From NCBI RefSeq assembly GCF_042242105.1, contig NC_092024.1, forward strand, positions 3,481,501 through 3,545,500: a stretch of DNA of 64,000 nt, written 5' to 3'. This document shows positions 58,301 through 64,000 of the stretch, piece by piece (the stretch's first letter is position 1; every line of letters begins with the position of its first letter). The position numbers and the translations under genes were made by a program. Below the pieces are notes generated by a model. That model was not told where the DNA came from. It did not search any database and worked only from the letters and a program-made list of their open reading frames with translations. This DNA comes from Pempheris klunzingeri. Taxonomy: Eukaryota > Chordata > Actinopteri > Acropomatiformes > Pempheridae.

Positions 58301-60394
58301 CATCTATAACTATACAGTATTTCACAGAAAACAAAGGACTACATGAAGGAGGATTAAACGTAATTGAACTTGGTGTTCTTATTTTCCTATTCCAGTATCT
58401 TGTGCAGGTCCTGGCCCACATACAGGAGTCACGCTTTGCTTCCCTTTCATGCAATGTTTAGGTCAAATATTATGTTTCAAATGTTTCTATTTATTGAGCT
58501 ATTGCCAGCGTTCCATAGGTATTATCACGTGACAGCAAATGCTGCCTATAAAAGGTGCCCAGTAGTTAACATGATAATAACTGACCTGTTGTTTCATATA
58601 ATCACTCAGCATAAACCTGTTGCCAACAGCAGGAAATGATTCATGCAGTCATTTAAACTGACTCGTTCATTCAAACAGCCACGTAGCTGGGGAGGGGGTC
58701 ACAGGTCAAGGACCGGAGGTGTTTAGACTTTAACAGGCAAAATCCATGAAGGCTTGACCTCAATATACCTGAGCATCTGCGGCTGGCCTCAGCTACTTAC
58801 GAGAGCGGAAGTCTTTGTTGTCTGCGTGGCTCTAGGTTCGCCTGAGCAGATGGTACCTGTGGTGTGTCCGTGCCTGTTTGACTCTGGTCCATTTGTCATT
58901 CCAGACTAGACAGAGTGACGTTGAAGAGTCGAGCCCCCAGCAGCATGTGACACAGAGAGCTTAATCAACTGTGAGCCCTGATGACAGCCTCCACGCAGAC
59001 AGCTGGGTAGAGTTAGAACCAGTGAAGCACACAGCCACTGACCCATGACTGACCAGCCTCACAAAGTGCATTGTTGTAACCGAATTGCAATCCCTGAATT
59101 TAGATACGAACTGAGACTACTTACTGTGACAAAGACATTCCAGGGAAAGAGTGGAGGTAAAATGTCAAGATCTGTACTTTCATGAAATACACAGACAATG
59201 GGTGGTGTGTAATTTAGGTCATGCTGTGGTGTCTGGCCTGTTACCACAATACAAAAAAAAACGTAAATGAAAGGTTTGGTCTTTTTGGTCTCTGCTGACT
59301 GAGCTCATCTCATACTCACCTCATTCACAAGGCTGGCGTCACACAACTGCCATCTTCACATCTTGGAATCTCATATTTAGATGCGTGCCGTCACTCTCGG
59401 CACCACACACATACCGAAGTTGCAGAATGAAATCTTAATGTTTTTTTTTTTTTAAAAGCCACCGTTTGAACTAAGCTCTTTTCATTACACAGCACTGCTC
59501 CGTCATCTGTCCGTCATTTTAAAGAGAGCCTGAAGAAATAAAGAATAGGACAAAGTGTCACTTTACCTACAAAGTTAACCACTTCTCTAACGTGGTGTAG
59601 TGTTTCCACATTTCACACAGACATACTCTGATACAGATACTCTCATATATATATGTATATACATATATTCTGATACAGGTACAGATTAGTACTGAAAACT
59701 AAGACTGAACACCAAAAACATTCACAGAGTTAAAGGTTTATCTTCATTTGAAAAACTATTCATGCATGAAACAAATATATGCCTTGCACACCCACCCAAG
59801 GCCTACGGTGTTACTCATTATGCAGAACAGAAAATACTAAACGAGAACTAAGACATTCTCATGAGCGACTGGCGGATCATCTGCACAGGCTGACACACTG
59901 TCAGCAGATGACTATGCAAATGAATGTTTTAGTGGAGATTTCCAAATGTACTCAAACGCTGCAGGCCCAGGTCTGTGTAGAGCAAACAACACAACATCCC
60001 CAGGGTCTGGGCAAACAACCTGCATTCTTGCTAGGAGGTGAAATACACACAACAGGTGACAAGTTATTCAACACGCAAGTCCGCCGTCTTCTCCTCAATG
60101 GAGTTGTGTAATACAAGTGACATAATGACCCGCCGCACTTGTTTCTGTGATGTCCATCCCTGTTGGCTAAAAAGTCTTACAAAACCACTGCAGCTGCCGT
60201 CATTATCATTAGTAACGTTTAAACAACGCTGTTCACTTTCTATTGTTGGTTCAGGAGGCCACAGTATGACTGGCTTCACGGCTCGCTCTCCAACGGCTTG
60301 TCCATTCACAGTTTCAAACATTTTAGGGGGCTCGCAGGGGCGCTGGTCCCCCCCAGCCTCCACCTAGAACCACCAGAGATTGTCCCTCTATAAA
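55341..60394. other. intergenic upstream of odc1
   Basis: No gene recognised on either strand. ORFs of 60-118 codons here lack splice context and family resemblance. Contains a short TATATA tract near 59648. Confidence 0.45.
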
Positions 60395-60610
60395 AAAGTT
60401 GGCCACACTAGCGGCGTGGCTGTAGGGATACAGCCCACCACTTTGGTCCAGACTGAAATATCTCATTATCCTCTAGCGCCACCACGAACGTGACATTTTA
60501 GTTGTGTCTCGACAACTATTGGATAGATTGCTCTTTACATTTTGGTACAAACACCAATCCCCCTTTGGATCAACTGTACTCTTTAAATCTTTAATTTGTC
60601 CAGTGCTTAT
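60395..60610 (+). repeat. interspersed percomorph repeat
   Basis: Contains GGCGTGGCTGTAGGGATACA, TTTGGTCCAGACTGAAATAT, CTCTAGCGCCACCA and CAACTATTGGATAGATTG. I recall this as a widespread dispersed repeat in spiny-rayed fishes. No coding capacity. Confidence 0.6.
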
Positions 60611-63317
60611 GACCTATGATCAAATGCATGCAAAACTAATGATATTATACTGACTACTAAATCATGATGCTTTGACTGAAGCTTCCTGGTGTTGTGCATG
60701 CTGGGTCAGCCAGTGAGAAGAATCTTTTGGATGCAAGAGAAAGATCAAACTCATCATAGCCGCATAATCTGAATTAATTTTGGGACTTCCCGCTGGATAA
60801 ACTTGTATTTTAATGGGAAACATTTTTTTTACTGAAATGACTACAACTCTGTAGGGTGGTTATAATATCACCATATCAAGACAAACTGCTGCTTCTTTTT
60901 AAAATGTCGCAGGGATAATGATGAGATATCATGAGCTCCATTGCGTTATCATTGTTTGTCCTGAATTTGAAGGTCAGAATGACTCAAAATTTCCAACATC
61001 CTCATGTTGAAGGTTGTCACAGGCCCTTGTACTTATCAAACTTCTTCAACAAAGTAAAAGATCAGAGATGATACATTACTGAGCCTCAAATGTATTTTCG
61101 CGGTGCACAGATGGCTGGGACTCAGATACAAGGCCTTTCAGCCCGTCTACTCACTCACTGTGGTGTATCAGCAAGAAGAGCTCACATCTCTTCTGTTTTC
61201 TACAGTTGGTGTTTTTACTGGAGCGCTGGTGACGACACATCAGGGTCACATCTTGACCTAAATTTGTTTCGTGTGTTCGTAGGTATGCCTGTCTGTCGGA
61301 CAGGCGCAGGAAATGTTTACAGCTCCCTGAGCTTATTTCAGGAGTTATTGGCTCTCGGACACGAGAGGAGCTGGCTGTTATCTAGAATGTCAAGAGGAAA
61401 CAGATGCACTCAAAGTTTTTAGAGTAAGAGCGGTAACATGAAAGGGGAATACCTCAATGTTAATTATATAACTGAATGTAACAAAAATGTTCAAATACAA
61501 TGCTATTTGCATATCTAATCATCTGAACAACACAGGAATGGAATTATTAAGTAAAGCGAAGCCGTTGTGATGAAATTAGCCTTTGACCGTGCAGCTGCCC
61601 CACTTGCTCACTTGTCAGCTCGGTGTGGAGCGGTGAGTCGGGTGAGAGGAGAGTTGTTTAATTTGGCTCCCTGCTGACTCATCATTTCTTCTTCTTTCAA
61701 GGTTGAGTTCCCCAGAGTTGGTTTTCACTTGGCAGTGTGGAGACCATGGCAAAAAAAAAAAGATCGTATTTTCACTGGAACATCTTTTGTGCTTTCCAGG
61801 GCTGGCCCGGAGCTCGGCGAACAGGCCGCGTCAGCACATTTCGCTCCTTTGATCCTTTTGGGGGAAAAAGGGCACGGACTGAAGAGAGGGCTCGCCGCTT
61901 CACATCCTAGGTGTCACGGCTGTACCATTATCACCATTAGATTTGCTGTGCGAAATTTGGGATGACAAGAGTTAAAGCAAAAGAGCAAACCACTGCATAT
62001 AACTTACATCTCCTGTATGATCAAGCTTTTCCTGGTTTATCTTTTTTTTAAAATTTTGAATTCATTATGGAGGGAACTTGACATAAACAAATACAGAAAT
62101 AACTGGTATAAATAATATTAAAAAAAAAAGAGTAAATACCCAGGAGAACCTGAGACAATCTACAATGTTATAATATAGTATAGTATAGTATATAGTTATT
62201 ATTTTCCATCTCTGTGTATTCATTTTTCCTTAAATACTCATACAGGAGATACAGACATGAACATTTGGTGTTTCTATATATCCCAATGAATGAGGATGAT
62301 GGATGCTACAATTGACACAAGCTCTGCATTTGATGCCATGAAGCTTCACAGCTACAACCACATGGTTAGTAAGTGTGGACATGAGTCACTTTCCTTCAGC
62401 AGGGAATCTCTGATGGGATTAAGGTGGTAATTCAGTCACTGCACACATAAAGATCCAAGGTAAAACGGACAAAAGGTGAAGCACCCTGTCATTATCATCA
62501 CCACTGACTCACTCAATGACTCTACGCTTTCAATAGTCAATGTGAAAACTGTGGACAGTATCTCCTGTGTTTGACCACAGTAAGGGACACACTGCCCCCT
62601 CATCCCTCCCCCTAAGGAAACTGGAATGGATCCACAAACCTTGATCAGATGTGGGTTGATTCTTTCACATTAAAGGATTTCTTTGCTTCTTTTGTGCTTT
62701 TACGATCAAACCTGAATCACACCACGATTCGTGACTGCCCTTCTGCAATCAAGCTCTGATTTACACTGAGTGGAGTAAGCAACATCTTCACATCATCATT
62801 ACAGGTGAAAACACAGACAGCTTCCTCAGAAACCTTGAACCAAGGGGGAACACAGCAGGTTTACGTAATGGTTAGGCATACAAGGTACGGTCTTTCAGAT
62901 AGCACTTCCTGCCCTCTGTGGAAATTCAGTTTCCTTATTTTTTGTGGCAGCTTTGGTTGACCCACTTCTTGTGTCCTGGTTGCCAGTTGTCATTGTGAAG
63001 GCCAAGCATTGTGAAAGGAAAAGGGGCATTTCCCCCTGGAGCCCAGCTGAAGGGACTATACCAAATGACACTTTGCTGAATGATGTTTATTTGTCCTAGA
63101 GTGGGACGGTGTTGCCGGTTCCTCAACACAAAGGAGCGAACTAGGCTGGAGCTTTGTCTGACCTCAGTAACCCACTCTCTACTGATGGTAATCTCTCAAC
63201 AAGTGCCTGGATAAAACGCCAAAGACTTTGTGCCAATGAATTTTTGTTGTTAAGTATGTTAAACCCTGACCCTGATCTATGTTGCGATATACAAAATGAC
63301 AGGGAAGTGAAAGCCTT
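60611..63317. other. intergenic
   Basis: No gene recognised. Includes short TATAG repeats near 62170. The moderately GC-rich stretch 61540-61970 could be non-coding conserved DNA, but nothing in the sequence itself shows this. Confidence 0.4.
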
Positions 63318-63560
63318 GCACAAAATTAAAGGAATAAGCCCTTTAGCTTAGTTTAGCCAGGCATTAAACCTGGAAACAGAAGCCAAAGGTAAATTTGCCG
63401 ACCAGCACCTCTAAAGCTCACCAATTATAACATTACATCTCATTTGTTTAATCTGTATCAAATCCAAAGTGTAAAAACAACAGGAAATTACAGGTCCCAG
63501 CCAAGAAACAGTGGCACGTCACCAACCAAAAAACGGCGCATTGGAGTTTGTGCACGCTTT
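63318..63560 (+). repeat. interspersed percomorph repeat
   Basis: Contains TTTAGCTTAGTTTAGCCAGG, CCAGCACCTCTAAAGCTCAC, TTTGTTTAATCTGTATCAAA and CCAAAGTGTAAAAACAACAG. It matches, from memory, a repeat very common in percomorph genomes; a fragment lies at 9755-9830. Confidence 0.6.
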
Positions 63561-64000
63561 TTTTGTAGGCAGATGGTTCATAGTGAAAAAGTCCAGTGAC
63601 ATCAAATGAGTTCAAATTAGCCTGGGGGGCCAGTGTTGGCAAACTGAGGGCTTAAACGCACCTCCCTTCCATTTGAAAAGGGCCAATGCCAGAGCAGAAG
63701 GGGGGTTCACCCCATTAGCACATTGGGGGAAGGGAAGGACACCCAGGCAGTCCGTCTGTTTCCAAGAACTGCAGTTGTTGGCGGGTGAAAAAAAAAATTC
63801 CTCATTCACATTTTTTCCTCTGCTTCTTTACTTCTGACGTACGAAGGCTAGCTGCTGCAAAGGAAGCAAGCTCTAGTTTGACTATTTGCTCATTTTGAAC
63901 CATTTTGGTTAGTTTGACTTTGGATAGTTTGACTTTCAGCTAAAAAAAACAATGTAGACAATCAGGTGTTGTACCAAATATAATATATAGCACAAGTGTT
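63561..64000. other. intergenic to window end
   Basis: Nothing recognised. The last 440 bases hold a short poly-A run and a GTTTGACT direct repeat near 63877-63930. Confidence 0.4.

Noticed and set aside
61090-61422. 110-codon plus-strand ORF
   Set aside because: No homology, promoter or splice context was recognised; length is within chance expectation for this much intergenic DNA.

Overview
The window is nuclear DNA from a ray-finned fish, most likely a percomorph teleost. The genes have short exons with GT-AG introns and vertebrate protein sequences. There are microsatellites, truncated LINE 3' tails and several interspersed repeats of a kind familiar from percomorph genomes. No bacterial, organellar or viral gene content was seen.

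Layout. 1-3.2 kb (+): a tandem pair of small ISG12/IFI27-like interferon-stimulated genes, each with four exons of matching size. 3.2-10 kb: intergenic, with a roughly 1 kb non-autonomous hAT transposon that still carries a transposase N-terminal exon, and truncated LINEs. 10.1-11.4 kb (-): a single-exon Kv9.3-like (KCNS3) silent potassium channel subunit. 13.8-27.8 kb (-): complete wdr35 (IFT121), 27 coding exons that sum to 1173 residues. 29.7-45.4 kb (-): matrilin-3, with a signal-peptide exon, a vWA exon, a large array of EGF exons and two coiled-coil exons. 49.2-54.6 kb (-): complete odc1 (ornithine decarboxylase, 458 residues) with two leader exons and a TATA promoter. 54.7-64 kb: intergenic, mostly repeats, no gene recognised.

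Context. From general knowledge of the human genome, WDR35 and MATN3 are adjacent and in the same orientation on 2p24, and KCNS3 and ODC1 lie on the same arm. The order here therefore looks like an ancestral vertebrate block. The genes are not functionally linked: innate immunity, K+ channel modulation, ciliary transport, cartilage matrix and polyamine synthesis.

Most notable is matn3. The human protein has four EGF modules. This locus has 14 EGF exons with intact splice sites and reading frame, at least seven decayed copies between them, and three adjacent units that are nearly identical in exon and intron. With all 14 exons the model stays in frame and encodes 912 residues. The last matn3 intron is a textbook U12-type AT-AC intron. 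Other points are a diverged copy of the odc1 leader-exon region upstream of odc1, upstream ORFs in the odc1 leader, X-box-like motifs near the wdr35 and odc1 promoters, and a GC-AG intron in wdr35. All gene models were read by eye from splice signals and family knowledge, without transcript support.
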